Source of the DNA: Nocardia rhamnosiphila NBRC 108938
GTDB lineage: Bacteria; Actinomycetota; Actinomycetes; Mycobacteriales; Mycobacteriaceae
Assembly: GCF_000720425.1 (NCBI RefSeq)
Contig: NZ_JOAJ01000010.1
Span: forward strand, 1-64,000
Direction: 5' to 3'
Length of the DNA: 64,000 nucleotides
Both the position numbers and the translations under genes were made by a program. The notes under the pieces were generated by a model. That model saw only the letters and a list, made by a program, of their open reading frames with translations. It was not told the origin of the DNA and did not search any database. Below, piece by piece: positions 17,604 through 26,625 of this stretch (position 1 is its first letter; every line of letters starts with the position of its first letter).

Positions 17604-18893
17604 TCAGTGAAACTGTCCTTCTTCGGTGGAGCCCTTCAGCGCCGCCGTCGAGGTGTTGGGGTCGACGGTGGTGGCGATGGTGTCGAAGTAACCGGCACCG
17701 ACCTCACGCTGGTGCTTGATGGCGGTGAAGCCACGCTCGGCGGCGGCCTTGAACTCGCGCTCCTGCAGGTCGACGAAGGCGGTCATACCCTCGCGGGCGT
17801 AGCCGTAGGCCAGGTCGAACATGCCGTAGTTGAGCGAGTGGAAGCCGGCCAGGGTGATGAACTGGAACTTGAAGCCCATGGCGCCGAGTTCACGCTGGAA
17901 CTTCGCGATGGTGGCGTCGTCCAGGTGGGCCTTCCAGTTGAAGGACGGCGAGCAGTTGTAGGCCAGCAGCTGGTCCGGGAATTCGCTGCGGACGGATTCG
18001 GCGAACTTGCGCGCGACCTCGAGGTCCGGCACACCGGTCTCCATCCAGATGAGGTCGGCGTAGGGGGCGTAGGCCTTGGCGCGCGCGATGCAGGGCTCGA
18101 TGCCGTTCTTCACTCCGAAGAAGCCTTCGGCAGTGCGGGTGCCGTCGAGGAACTCACGGTCGCGCTCGTCCACATCGGAGGTGATGAGGGTGGCGGCTTC
18201 GGCGTCGGTGCGGGCGATGATCACCGAGGGCACCTCGGCGACGTCGGCGGCCAGGCGCGCGGAGGTCAGGGTGCGGATGTGCTGCTGGGTGGGGATGAGC
18301 ACCTTGCCACCGAGGTGGCCACATTTCTTCTCCGAGGCCAGCTGGTCTTCCCAGTGCACACCGGCGGCGCCGGCGGCGATCATGGCCTTCTGCAGTTCGT
18401 AGGCGTTGAGCGCGCCACCGAAGCCGGCTTCGGCGTCGGCGACGATCGGGGCCAGCCAGTTCTCGACGGCGGTATCGCCTTCGACCTTGGCGATCTCGTC
18501 GGCGCGCAGCAACGCGTTGTTGATGCGGCGGACCACGGCGGGCACCGAGTTGGCCGGGTAGAGGCTCTGGTCGGGGTAGGTGTGACCGGAGAGGTTCGCG
18601 TCACCGGCGACCTGCCAGCCCGACAGGTAGATGGCCTTGAGCCCGGCGCGGACCTGCTGCACCGCCATATTGCCGGTGAGGGCGCCCAGCGAGTTGATGT
18701 AGTCCTCGTTGTTCACCAGATCCCAGAGGATCTCCGAGCCACGCCGCGCGAGGGTGTGCTCTTCGACAACGGTGCCCTGCAGCTTGGAAACCTGCTCGGC
18801 GGTGTAGTTGCGGGTGACGCCCTTCCAGCGCGGGTTGGTGTCCCAATCCTTCTGGATTTCCTCGGCGGTCTTCGGGGTGCCGGTGGTCGACAT
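17604..18893 (-). CDS. aceA: Isocitrate lyase
   Basis: A 429-residue isocitrate lyase that splits isocitrate into glyoxylate and succinate, the first step of the glyoxylate shunt used on acetate and fatty acids. The signature [11 protein letters not shown] with the catalytic Cys is present, as are the metal/substrate residues in [22 protein letters not shown] and [11 protein letters not shown]. The length equals mycobacterial Icl1 (428 aa). The ATG at 18893 has GGAG about 8 bases upstream; the in-frame upstream extension does not resemble the family. RamB, its usual regulator, is encoded 3 kb away. Confidence 0.96.
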   Translation of the reverse strand: MSTTGTPKTAEEIQKDWDTNPRWKGVTRNYTAEQVSKLQGTVVEEHTLARRGSEILWDLVNNEDYINSLGALTGNMAVQQVRAGLKAIYLSGWQVAGDANLSGHTYPDQSLYPANSVPAVVRRINNALLRADEIAKVEGDTAVENWLAPIVADAEAGFGGALNAYELQKAMIAAGAAGVHWEDQLASEKKCGHLGGKVLIPTQQHIRTLTSARLAADVAEVPSVIIARTDAEAATLITSDVDERDREFLDGTRTAEGFFGVKNGIEPCIARAKAYAPYADLIWMETGVPDLEVARKFAESVRSEFPDQLLAYNCSPSFNWKAHLDDATIAKFQRELGAMGFKFQFITLAGFHSLNYGMFDLAYGYAREGMTAFVDLQEREFKAAAERGFTAIKHQREVGAGYFDTIATTVDPNTSTAALKGSTEEGQFH

Positions 18894-19434
18894 CTTGCGA
18901 CTCCACTTCCTTGGTCGGTCGGTCCGCCGTGTCCGCGTCGACGAAGCGTTTCCGCGTCGCACTGCTGGAACGACGATTTGCAGGCTTGCAATGCCCGGTG
19001 GGTGTACTTCCACACCATGGCACACCATCAAAATGCCGTCTACCTGTTGCTTCTGTGAATCTGAGCTAGGATCGGCCACGACTTTGCTAAGCCTGTGAAA
19101 GTTGCCAGCGCGTAACCACCGTCAAGTCTACTCACCAGTAGCTCTGACATGGGGTTTTAGCGTAACGCTTGTACTGTTAGCGGGGGCGGGGATCGGGGGC
19201 AAACCCACTCGTCACGTTTCGACCCTGTGAGGACGTTCATAACTGACGGCGTTTGCCTTCAGATGTGACGTGTGTCTGTGTCGGGCTTCCTGGCGCAAGC
19301 GATAGGCAGGCTTCCCGGCGAAAGCGCCAGGGGGCTCGCTCGCACAGGCGTGAGGTGAGTGGGCCCGCCCCGAAAGGCAGAGACGCTGGGCTCGCCGGCA
19401 AAGGCGACAGGCGAGCTCGCTCGTGAAGGTGCTG
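18894..19434. promoter_or_regulatory. Upstream region of aceA with a RamB-like site
   Basis: The non-coding region upstream of isocitrate lyase holds ACTTTGCTAA at 19081-19090, one base from the reverse core of the corynebacterial RamB site (TTTGCAAAGT). A similar TTAGCAA core lies upstream of ramB itself. TGTGAGGACGTTCATA at 19226-19241 loosely resembles a CRP/GlxR site. The part from 19260 to 19430 is GC-rich, with short near-repeats such as GGCTTCC(T/C)GGCG and GGC(G/A)AGC. No gene is supported here. Confidence 0.4.
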
Positions 19435-19600
19435 TGTTTTTGGCGCCGCCTGCGGCGTCGCGGGGTTGAGGCCCCCTTGGTCTCGCCGTTTCGGCCTCGG
19501 GACTCGAGCCTTCGGCTCCTGCGCTTTCGAGGCCGAAACGGCGAGACGGGCCTCAACCCTTCGAGGTGTCTCGTAAAACTCGACGCATGCGGGTTGCGTA
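19435..19600 (+). repeat. Dispersed structured repeat, copy E
   Basis: Full copy with T-run and GGCGCC-type hairpin, outer arms 19463-19474 / 19548-19559 and inner arms 19480-19498 / 19529-19547 (GTCTCGCCGTTTCGGCCTC with its exact complement). Its loop hairpin is GAGCC/GGCTC, where copies B and C have GCGCC/GGCGC. The tail matches copy C. It lies between the divergent aceA and XdhC genes; the remaining 19601-19803 holds the XdhC promoter side and no other gene. Confidence 0.92.
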
Positions 19601-19803
19601 AGATTTCACAACATGCCCAGAAAGGGACAGTGTCGGCACACAACACTTGGCCAACCATTCATGTTCTCGCCCGACGAGATTTTCGCAGGCGTGCCAAATT
19701 CACGGAGAACAGCGCTAGGGTGTCCGTCACGTGCGCGGTCATCGGTGACGGGTGCCGATGGTGAGCGCCTGCCCTCCGTCGCACGGTGGGATCGGAGCTG
19801 TTG

Positions 19804-20793
19804 ATGCGCGACATCGTCGACGACCTGCTGCAGGTGTGGCGTTCGGGCCGGACCGGCGGGCTGGCCACCATCGTGCGCACGGGTGGTCAGGTGGACATTC
19901 CGGTGGGTACGGCGATTCTGGTGGATCCCGACGGCATGATCTACGGATCCATGGCGGCCACCGGGATCGAGGACACCGTCTACGAATCCACCCTGCAGTC
20001 GGCCCGGACCGGGCAGCGCGCTCTGCACCGGCTTCCGGTACCCGGCGGTGAGGGCGCGGTGATAGATGTGTTCACCGAACCGTTCTCCCGCGGACATTTT
20101 CCGGAATTCCCGACCATTGCCGCCGAAATAGCCGAGCATCGGCGGGTCACGCTTTTCACCGTGGTGTGGAATCCGGAGCCGGGAATGATCGGGCAGCATC
20201 TGATCACCGATAAAAGACACGCGACGGAACTGGTCTCGCTACCGCAGTCCGATATTTTCGTCGCCTCGTTCGCCCCGCCCCCGCTGCTGGTGGTGTTCGG
20301 CGCCAATACCGTCGCCGCGGCGCTCTCGGCGCAGGCGCGGCTGCTCGGCTACCGGGTCGCCATCTGCGATCCGCGCCCCACGTTCGCGGTGCCGGAATCC
20401 TTCCCCGGGGCCGAGGTCGTCTGCGATTGGCCGCACCGCTATCTGAACATGCTGGTCTCCGAGGGGGAGGTCGATTCCTCCACCGGTATCGTGCTGGCCT
20501 CCCACGACCCGCAGTTCGAGATCCCGCTGCTGACGGTCGCGCTCCGGCTACCCGAGATCGGCTACATCGGCGCGGTCGGCTCGCTGGTATCCAGTGCGCG
20601 CCGCCTCGACGACCTGCGCGCGAGCGGGTTCGACGAGACACAGCTGGCCCGGCTGCACTCTCCCGCCGGAATGGATATCGGCGCGGCCACGGCCACCGAA
20701 ACAGCTTTGGCGGTGACCGCGGAGATGGTGGCCGCGCGGAACGGGCGGCTGGGCCGGATCACCGTGCCGTTCCCGGCGGAGGCGGCGATCTGA
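19804..20793 (+). CDS. XdhC/CoxI family protein
   Basis: A 329-residue XdhC-family protein. The family inserts sulfurated molybdenum cofactor into xanthine dehydrogenase or CO dehydrogenase-type enzymes. The N-terminal XdhC/CoxI domain (about 1-75: IVDDLLQVWRSGRTGGLATIV then GTAILVDPDGMIYGSM) is followed by a Rossmann domain (LLVVFGANTVAAALSAQARLLGYRVAICDPR). The C-terminal part reads GYIGAVGSLVSSARR then LHSPAGMDIGAATATETAL, as usual for the family. ATG 19804 has GGAG at the right distance. No molybdenum hydroxylase gene is in the window, so the client enzyme is unknown. Confidence 0.88.
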   Translation: MRDIVDDLLQVWRSGRTGGLATIVRTGGQVDIPVGTAILVDPDGMIYGSMAATGIEDTVYESTLQSARTGQRALHRLPVPGGEGAVIDVFTEPFSRGHFPEFPTIAAEIAEHRRVTLFTVVWNPEPGMIGQHLITDKRHATELVSLPQSDIFVASFAPPPLLVVFGANTVAAALSAQARLLGYRVAICDPRPTFAVPESFPGAEVVCDWPHRYLNMLVSEGEVDSSTGIVLASHDPQFEIPLLTVALRLPEIGYIGAVGSLVSSARRLDDLRASGFDETQLARLHSPAGMDIGAATATETALAVTAEMVAARNGRLGRITVPFPAEAAI

Positions 20794-20898
20794 GCGCGGC
20801 GCGCCCTCGCCCCGGCCCGGCCGAGGGCGACCGGAATCACCCTCGCAATCCCGCCCCTCGATCTTGTGCCGTGCCGACTCTCGTGGACAGTGGTTCTC

Positions 20899-21846
20899 GT
20901 GATCCTCACCGTGACAATGAATCCCGCTTACGATGTGACCTACCGCGTCGAGAATTTCACCTGCGGGCAGGCCCACCGGGTTCGCTCGGTGGAGCAGCGC
21001 CTCGGCGGTAAGGGCATCAACGTCACCCGAGTGCTCAACCAATTGGGCCGTTATGCCCGTGCCACCGGTTTCGCCGATCACGCCTTCGCCGCGGCCGCGG
21101 AGGCCGAGATGCCGGTGGATTTCGTGCACGCGCTGCCGTGGGTCCGGCGCACCGTGGTGATCAGTGAATCCGATACCGGCACCGCGACCGCGTTACGCGA
21201 ACCGGGAGCGCGGATATCGAACCCGCACGCCTCCGAACAACTCGAGGTCCGCGTATCAGGCATGCTGACGCATATCTCGGGCCTGGTGATCGCCGGGTCC
21301 CTACCCGACGGGATCGATCCCGGCCTACCCGCCCGCATCGCCCGAACCGCCCTCGACGCGGGGGTGCCCACGGTCTGTGACCTGCACGGACCGGCCCTGC
21401 GAATGGCCGCACGGGTGCCCGGGGTGGTCCTGCTGCCCGGCCTCGACGAATTCGAATCGCTCACCCATTGCCGCCCCGAAACCCCGGAGGCGCTGGTCAC
21501 CGCGACCCGGCCGCTGGTGGATCGCGGGGTGGGCGCGGTGATCATCACCCGGGGGGCACAGGGCATGGTCGCGGTGACCCCGGACGGGTCCTGGGAGGCC
21601 CGGCTGCCGGAGCCGCTGACCGGTAATCCGACCGGCGCGGGGGACCCGGTGACCGCCGCCGTGATCGCGGCCCTGGCCACCACGCAGACTCCGGATTGGC
21701 CGGCGATCCTGGTCGACGCGGTCGCCACCTCGGCCGCCTCGGTGGTCATTCCGGTGGCCGGTGAGATCGATCGGCGGCTGCGCGGTCACCTGGCCCCGAC
21801 CGTGCTGATCTCCGAACTGGAGACACCGGGCCGGGAATCGGCCTGA
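20899..21846 (+). CDS. PfkB-family hexose kinase, 1-phosphofructokinase-like
   Basis: A 315-residue PfkB-fold sugar kinase of the 1-phosphofructokinase/tagatose-6-phosphate kinase type. The first signature is RLGGKGINVTRVLNQLG (residues about 33-49). The second is NPTGAGDPVTAAVIAAL with the catalytic Asp; the family more often has GAGDS(F/M)xAG, so the residue after Asp is Pro here. The GTG at 20899 gives the typical ILTVTMNPAYD start but lacks a strong ribosome site. No PTS genes are adjacent, so the substrate (fructose-1-phosphate or fructose-6-phosphate) is open. It converges on ramB with only 22 bp between stops. Confidence 0.85.
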   Translation: MILTVTMNPAYDVTYRVENFTCGQAHRVRSVEQRLGGKGINVTRVLNQLGRYARATGFADHAFAAAAEAEMPVDFVHALPWVRRTVVISESDTGTATALREPGARISNPHASEQLEVRVSGMLTHISGLVIAGSLPDGIDPGLPARIARTALDAGVPTVCDLHGPALRMAARVPGVVLLPGLDEFESLTHCRPETPEALVTATRPLVDRGVGAVIITRGAQGMVAVTPDGSWEARLPEPLTGNPTGAGDPVTAAVIAALATTQTPDWPAILVDAVATSAASVVIPVAGEIDRRLRGHLAPTVLISELETPGRESA

Positions 21847-21868
21847 CCGCACGTCGCGGCGGCATCGC

Positions 21869-23275
21869 CTATTTCAGGACATACGGGGAAACCGAACTCC
21901 GGTGTTCGCTGATATCGAGCGTTTTACCGAGCGGGGGGAAGGCGCGCTGGGGGCAGTTGGCGCGATCGCAGACCCGGCAGCCCGCGCCGATGGGGGTGGC
22001 ATTGGCCTCCCGGAGATCGATACCGTCGGCGTACACCACCCGCGCCGCGTGCCGGATCTCGCAACCCAACCCGATCGCGAAGGTTTTACTCGGCTGCCCG
22101 TACCGGGTCGCGCGGCGTTCCACGGTGCGCGCCACCCACAGATATTTCCGGCCGTCGGGCATCTGCGCGATCTGCGTCATGATCTTGCCCGGGTAGGCGA
22201 AGGTCTCGTACACATTCCACAGCGGGCAGGTACCGCCGCTGGAGGAGAAGTGGAAACCGGTGGCGGACTGTCGTTTCGACATATTCCCCGCCCGGTCCAC
22301 CCGGACGAACGAGAAGGGCACCCCGCGCAGTTCCGGCCGCTGCAAGGTGGACAGGCGGTGGCAGATGGTCTCGTAGCTCTGCGCGAAGAACGCCGATAAT
22401 CGTTCGATGTCGTAGCGGAAGCCTTCGGCGACCTCGTGGAAGTAGGTGTAGGGCAGCACGGTGGCGGCGGCGAAATAGTTCGCCAGACCGAGCATGGCGA
22501 GCCTGCGCGCGTCCGGACCGGAGAAATTACCCTCGTCCACCAGCTTCTCCAGCAGTTGCCCGCATTCGAAATAGGCCAGTTCGGCGGCCAGTTTGAACAG
22601 GCGCTGGCCACCGGACAGATGCGGCGCGATCTCGAGCAGCTGGTTCTCCGGGTCGTACCGGTGCAGTACGCCCTCACCGAGATCGATACGTTCCATGATC
22701 CGCACGCCGTAGCTGCGCAGCACCTTGGGGATCTCGCTGTGCGCGTCGCCGTTGTGGAAGCGGATACGGTTGGCCAGTTCCTCGGCCGCGGTGTCGAGCT
22801 CGTGGATATAGTTCTGCCGCTGATAGAAGTAGTCGCGTACTTCCTCGTGCGGTTTGCTGATGGTGGCGCTGCCCGAGCCGTCGGCGAATCGGTCCTCGGT
22901 GGCCGCGGCCAGCTGGGCGCTGGTGTTGCGGTAGCGGTTGTGCATATTGACCAGTGCCCGGGCCATGCTCGGATGGGCCGACACCATCTCCGCGATCTCC
23001 CGGGCGTCGGCTTCGATACCGAGCTCTTGGTCCATCACCACTTCCTGCAGCTCGGCGATGAGCCGGGTGTCGTCCTGCGGGGAGAAGAAGGTGGCCTCGA
23101 CACCGAAGACCTCACTGATCCGCAGCAGAACCGGCACGGTGAGTGGCCGGACATCGTGCTCGATCTGGTTGAGATAGCTGGCCGATATTTCCAGCTGCTG
23201 GGCCAGCGCCACCTGGCTGAGCCCGCGTTCGGTCCGCAGTTGCCGCAACCGGGCGCCGACATAAGTCTTGGCCAT
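21869..23275 (-). CDS. ramB: RamB-type regulator of acetate/glyoxylate metabolism
   Basis: A 468-residue short-chain fatty acyl regulator. An XRE helix-turn-helix at residues 1-60 (RLRQLRTERGLSQVALAQQLEISASYLNQIEH) leads into the long conserved central domain (HLSGGQRLFKLAAELAYFE). The Cys-rich C-terminus is GAGCRVCDRANCPQR. This architecture is that of RamB (M. tuberculosis Rv0465c), which represses icl1 and itself. The ATG start at 23275 matches the family N-terminus (MAKTYVGARLRQLR). TTAGCAAGAA at 23317-23326 lies 42 bp upstream and resembles the site upstream of aceA. Confidence 0.93.
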   Translation of the reverse strand: MAKTYVGARLRQLRTERGLSQVALAQQLEISASYLNQIEHDVRPLTVPVLLRISEVFGVEATFFSPQDDTRLIAELQEVVMDQELGIEADAREIAEMVSAHPSMARALVNMHNRYRNTSAQLAAATEDRFADGSGSATISKPHEEVRDYFYQRQNYIHELDTAAEELANRIRFHNGDAHSEIPKVLRSYGVRIMERIDLGEGVLHRYDPENQLLEIAPHLSGGQRLFKLAAELAYFECGQLLEKLVDEGNFSGPDARRLAMLGLANYFAAATVLPYTYFHEVAEGFRYDIERLSAFFAQSYETICHRLSTLQRPELRGVPFSFVRVDRAGNMSKRQSATGFHFSSSGGTCPLWNVYETFAYPGKIMTQIAQMPDGRKYLWVARTVERRATRYGQPSKTFAIGLGCEIRHAARVVYADGIDLREANATPIGAGCRVCDRANCPQRAFPPLGKTLDISEHRSSVSPYVLK

Positions 23276-23316
23276 ATGTCCAGCTTAGGGGTCGTTCGCA
23301 CGATGCGATAAGCGGG

Positions 23317-23326
23317 TTAGCAAGAA
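23317..23326 (-). promoter_or_regulatory. Possible RamB operator upstream of ramB
   Basis: TTAGCAAGAA shares the TTAGCAA core with the reverse complement of the site at 19081-19090 upstream of aceA. RamB is known to act on its own gene in relatives. The match is short, so this is an inference. Confidence 0.35.
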
Positions 23327-23411
23327 TTTCGCTTCCGAGACCCGACTCCGGCACGCCCGGGACGATCCCGCCGCGGCCGGTCCACGATCGAATCCAGCGG
23401 GTGCGGCACTC

Positions 23412-23765
23412 TCACCGCTCCCCGTCCGGCTGCGCGATCTCGGCCAACGGCGAGGCCAGCGGCCAGCCGCCGGCGGCCAGATGCGAGGCCACCCGCGCGA
23501 TGTCCTCCGGACCCGCCTGCTCCCGGGCGTGCCGGCTGACCGCGTCCTCGACCTCGGCGTGGGTGATCTCCCGGTCCCCCCGGTCGCGTACCAACTCCTC
23601 GGCGACCAGCACCACCTCGTACTCGGTCAGGTCCCGGTGCAGTACGGCGAACAGCGCCACATAGTCCGATCGGGGCACACCCTGCGGATACCCGGCCCGC
23701 AGCCACGCGAGCACCCGTGCCAGCAGTCCCGACCGCTCCGGCGGCAACTCGCTCCCGGTGGTCAT
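23412..23765 (-). CDS. DUF3349 family protein
   Basis: A 117-residue protein of the DUF3349 family, with the characteristic 'LARVLAWLRAGYPQGVPRSDYVALFAVLHRDLT' followed by a small helical domain. The function is unknown. The ATG shares one base with the stop of the small membrane protein gene (TGATG), so it is the last gene of a pitA operon. The same three-gene order (pitA, small membrane protein, DUF3349) occurs in M. tuberculosis as Rv0545c-Rv0544c-Rv0543c, which supports a role tied to phosphate. Confidence 0.85.
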   Translation of the reverse strand: MTTGSELPPERSGLLARVLAWLRAGYPQGVPRSDYVALFAVLHRDLTEYEVVLVAEELVRDRGDREITHAEVEDAVSRHAREQAGPEDIARVASHLAAGGWPLASPLAEIAQPDGER

Positions 23766-24046
23766 CACGCCTGCCCGAACAGGTGGATACCGAGCCGGTC
23801 GGCCAGAAACGCCTTCGCGACGAACAGCACCGCGACCACCACCACCGCCAGCACGGCGATCAGGCAGAGGTACGCACCGGCCAGGGCGACCGGGTTACGC
23901 CGTACCGTTCCGCCGGGCCCGGCCGGCGCCGCCGCCGACCACAGCCGTACCCCGAGTGCGAACACCATGGGCAGGCCGGCGCCCAGCACCAGCGCCGCCA
24001 GGGTCACCTCCCCCAGCGAACGCAGATTGGTCAACACGGTTTCCAT
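23765..24046 (-). CDS. Small two-helix membrane protein downstream of pitA
   Basis: A 93-residue protein with two hydrophobic segments (about residues 14-36 and 55-80) separated by a basic, Pro/Gly loop. It starts at ATG 24046 with a perfect AGGAGG, overlapping the pitA stop (TAATG), and its stop overlaps the DUF3349 gene. Length and position match Rv0544c. It may be an accessory subunit of the phosphate transporter; there is no direct evidence for that. Confidence 0.85.
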   Translation of the reverse strand: METVLTNLRSLGEVTLAALVLGAGLPMVFALGVRLWSAAAPAGPGGTVRRNPVALAGAYLCLIAVLAVVVVAVLFVAKAFLADRLGIHLFGQA

Positions 24047-25260
24047 TACGCCTCCTCGGATGTCGACCCGGCGACCCGTGGCTGCTGCGCGGGCGAGGGA
24101 TCCCCCGGCCCGAGGCCGGTGTCGGGGGCAGCGTTGACATTGCCGCTGGACACCTTGTCCCGCAACGAGCGCCGATAGATCACGGTAGCCAGCGCGATGA
24201 GCAACGTGAACACCACCAGCACCCCGGCGAGGCCGCCGATGTAGTAGGCGAGCGTCCAGCAGATGGCGCCCACGATGCCGGCGGCGGGCAGGGTCAGCAG
24301 CCAGGCCACGACCATCCGCCCCATCACCCCCCAGCGCACCTCCGCCCCCTTGCCGAGGCCCGTACCGAGGATCGCGCCGGTGACGGTCTGGGTCGTCGAG
24401 AGCGGCAGCCCGAAATGGGCAGAGGTCAGGATGATCGCCGCCGACGCCGATTCGGCTGCCAACCCCTGCGGCGAATCGATATCGACCAGTTTCTTGCCGA
24501 GGGTGCGAATGATCCGCCAGCCGCCGAGATAGGTGCCGGCCGCGATCGCGAACGCGCACGCGGCCATCACCCACAGCGGCATGGCCGAGTCCGGGGAGAG
24601 CTCGCCGTAGGCGATCAGGGCCAGGAAGATGACGCCCATCGTCTTCTGCGCGTCGTTGGTGCCGTGTGCCAACGACACGAGCGATGCCGACCCGACCTGG
24701 CCCCACCGGAAACCGGTGGTCACCTTGCCCTGGTCGGCGCCGCGGGTGATCCGGTACACCGACCAGGTCCCGATGGCGGAGACCAGACCGGCGACGACCG
24801 GCGCGAGCAGCGCCGGGATCACGATCTTGTTGATCACCCCGCCCTCCGCGGAGATCCACACCACACCGCTCCAGCCCAGCGCCGCCAGGGTCGCGCCGAT
24901 CAATCCGCCGAACAGTGCGTGCGAGGAACTCGACGGCAGACCGAACAACCAGGTGAGCAGGTTCCAGAGGATGCCGCCGACCAATCCGGCGTAGACGATG
25001 AGCAGCAGGTCGTGCCCGGATACCTCGCCGAGCCGGACGATTCCCTCGGCCACTGTCGCCGCGACCGCCACCGATAGGAACGCGCCCACCAGGTTCAAGA
25101 CCGCGGACAAGGTGACCGCGACTCTGGGGCGGAGCGCCCCGGTAGCTATCGAGGTCGCCATGGCATTGGCCGTGTCGTGGAAACCGTTGGTGAAGTCGAA
25201 GGCCAGCGCCGTGACAATGACGACCAAGAGAATGAGCAGCTCAACTGTCACGCCCTGCAT
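24046..25260 (-). CDS. pitA: Low-affinity inorganic phosphate transporter, PiT family
   Basis: A 404-residue PiT permease with about ten membrane helices and the two inverted signature repeats: DFTNGFHDTANAMATSIATGAL near the N-terminus and SLAHGTNDAQKTMGVIFLAL in the second half. The family moves phosphate, often as a metal-phosphate complex, with protons or sodium. The central cytoplasmic loop is short. It heads a three-gene overlapping operon with the small membrane protein and DUF3349. The C-terminal tail after the last helix is Pro/Gly-rich. Confidence 0.94.
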   Translation of the reverse strand: MQGVTVELLILLVVIVTALAFDFTNGFHDTANAMATSIATGALRPRVAVTLSAVLNLVGAFLSVAVAATVAEGIVRLGEVSGHDLLLIVYAGLVGGILWNLLTWLFGLPSSSSHALFGGLIGATLAALGWSGVVWISAEGGVINKIVIPALLAPVVAGLVSAIGTWSVYRITRGADQGKVTTGFRWGQVGSASLVSLAHGTNDAQKTMGVIFLALIAYGELSPDSAMPLWVMAACAFAIAAGTYLGGWRIIRTLGKKLVDIDSPQGLAAESASAAIILTSAHFGLPLSTTQTVTGAILGTGLGKGAEVRWGVMGRMVVAWLLTLPAAGIVGAICWTLAYYIGGLAGVLVVFTLLIALATVIYRRSLRDKVSSGNVNAAPDTGLGPGDPSPAQQPRVAGSTSEEA

Positions 25261-25347
25261 TGTGCGTCATACCCCGGCCGTCCTCTTCCGGCGGGATCGG
25301 CCGGTCGCCGAAAGATAGCGGTCACCTGCGTGTATCGGACGGCCGGA

Positions 25348-26574
25348 TCACGCGTGGGCGGGCTCCGGTTCCGGCCGCACCACCGCACCCGCCGTGTCCC
25401 CCACTCGCCGCGCGACGATGCCCAGGCAGGCGCAGATCACGATCGCCACCCCCATCGGCACGCCGGTGGCGGGCCCGCCGAGACCCACCAGCGGGGACAC
25501 CACCGCACCCAGCCCGAACTGCAGCGCGCCCATGAGCGCCGAGGCGGAACCGGCGGCATGGCGCGCCCGGCCGATCGCCAGTGCGCTGGCGGTACCCATG
25601 ACCGTCGGCGTGGCGGCCACCATCACGAACAGGACGGGCAGCACCAGCGCCGGGGGCGCGCCGGTGGCCAGCAGTACGAGCAATACGGTCGCGGCCGCCA
25701 GGATCACCCGCTGCCCGATCCGCAGGATCGGCGCCGGGCCGAACCGGCCGACGAGCCGGGAGACCACCACTCCGGCCGCCACCATGCCGGCGGCATTGGT
25801 GGCGAAGACGATCGTGTAGGCCCGGTTGGACATACCGAGCACGTTCTCGATCACGAACGGTGAGGCCGAGATATAGGACATCATCGCGGCGAATCCGAGC
25901 GCGAAGGCGAAGATGTAGCCGAGATAGCCGCGATCGGAGCCGATACCACGCAGCGTACGAAGGGTCCCACCGGCTCCGGCGGGGTGACGTTGCTGCGGAG
26001 GCAGCGATTCCGGCACCACGATCAGCGCGCCCAGGAACATCAGCACGAAGATCCCGCTCAGCACCCAGAATTCCGCCCGCCAACCGGCGCTCACCAGCAC
26101 GCCACCGAGCAGTGGGGCCACCACCGGCGCGATACCGCCGATGGCGGAGAACAGGGTGAAGATCCGGGCGGTGGCCGCGCCTTCGGTGCGGTCGGCGCCG
26201 ACCGCGCGGCCGATGACCAGGCCGGCGGAGGCAGTCAGCCCCTGCACGAACCGCATGGCGACGAGCAGCCAGATGGTGGGTGCCAGCGCACAGATCACGG
26301 TGACGACGACGGTGATCGCGGTGGCCACGACGAGTGGCCTGCGTCTGCCGTACCGATCGGAAAGCGGGCCGATGAGCAACTGACCCGCGGCCAGTCCGAC
26401 GAGGAATGCCGTCAGTGTGAGCTGCACGCTCGCCGCGCTGGTGTCCAGATCGGCGGCGAGGTCGGTGAACGCCGGCAAGTACATGTCCACCGCGAACGGC
26501 GCGGCCGCCGAGAGCAGTGCCAGCACCACCAGCAGCAGCCCGGATACCCCGGGGCGCGTTCGGATCGGTAGCAC
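25348..26574 (-). CDS. MFS drug/multidrug efflux transporter, Bcr/CflA-like
   Basis: A 408-residue major facilitator with twelve hydrophobic segments. Motif A is GPLSDRYGRRRPLV between helices 2 and 3, and the Bcr/CflA/DHA1 hallmark PAFTDLAADLDTSAASVQLTLTAFLVG follows helix 1. The GTG at 26574 has GGAGGAGG just upstream; longer in-frame starts lie in the divergent regulator. A near-perfect palindrome and the MarR gene lie immediately beyond, so the pump is almost certainly controlled by that regulator. The substrate is unknown. Confidence 0.9.
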   Translation of the reverse strand: MLPIRTRPGVSGLLLVVLALLSAAAPFAVDMYLPAFTDLAADLDTSAASVQLTLTAFLVGLAAGQLLIGPLSDRYGRRRPLVVATAITVVVTVICALAPTIWLLVAMRFVQGLTASAGLVIGRAVGADRTEGAATARIFTLFSAIGGIAPVVAPLLGGVLVSAGWRAEFWVLSGIFVLMFLGALIVVPESLPPQQRHPAGAGGTLRTLRGIGSDRGYLGYIFAFALGFAAMMSYISASPFVIENVLGMSNRAYTIVFATNAAGMVAAGVVVSRLVGRFGPAPILRIGQRVILAAATVLLVLLATGAPPALVLPVLFVMVAATPTVMGTASALAIGRARHAAGSASALMGALQFGLGAVVSPLVGLGGPATGVPMGVAIVICACLGIVARRVGDTAGAVVRPEPEPAHA

Positions 26575-26592
26575 GGTGCCTCCTCCAAGATA

Positions 26593-26612
26593 CTTATGTA
26601 TACATACATAAG
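26593..26612. promoter_or_regulatory. MarR-type operator between efflux pump and regulator
   Basis: CTTATGTATACATACATAAG has perfect 8-base arms (CTTATGTA/TACATAAG) around TACA. It lies 18 bp upstream of the pump GTG and 13 bp upstream of the regulator GTG, so one protein bound here could control both directions. Confidence 0.8.
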
Positions 26613-26625
26613 CTATCATGGCCGG

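Noticed and set aside
19212..19764. Frames through repeat copy E on both strands
   Set aside because: Repeat-derived, as for copy C.
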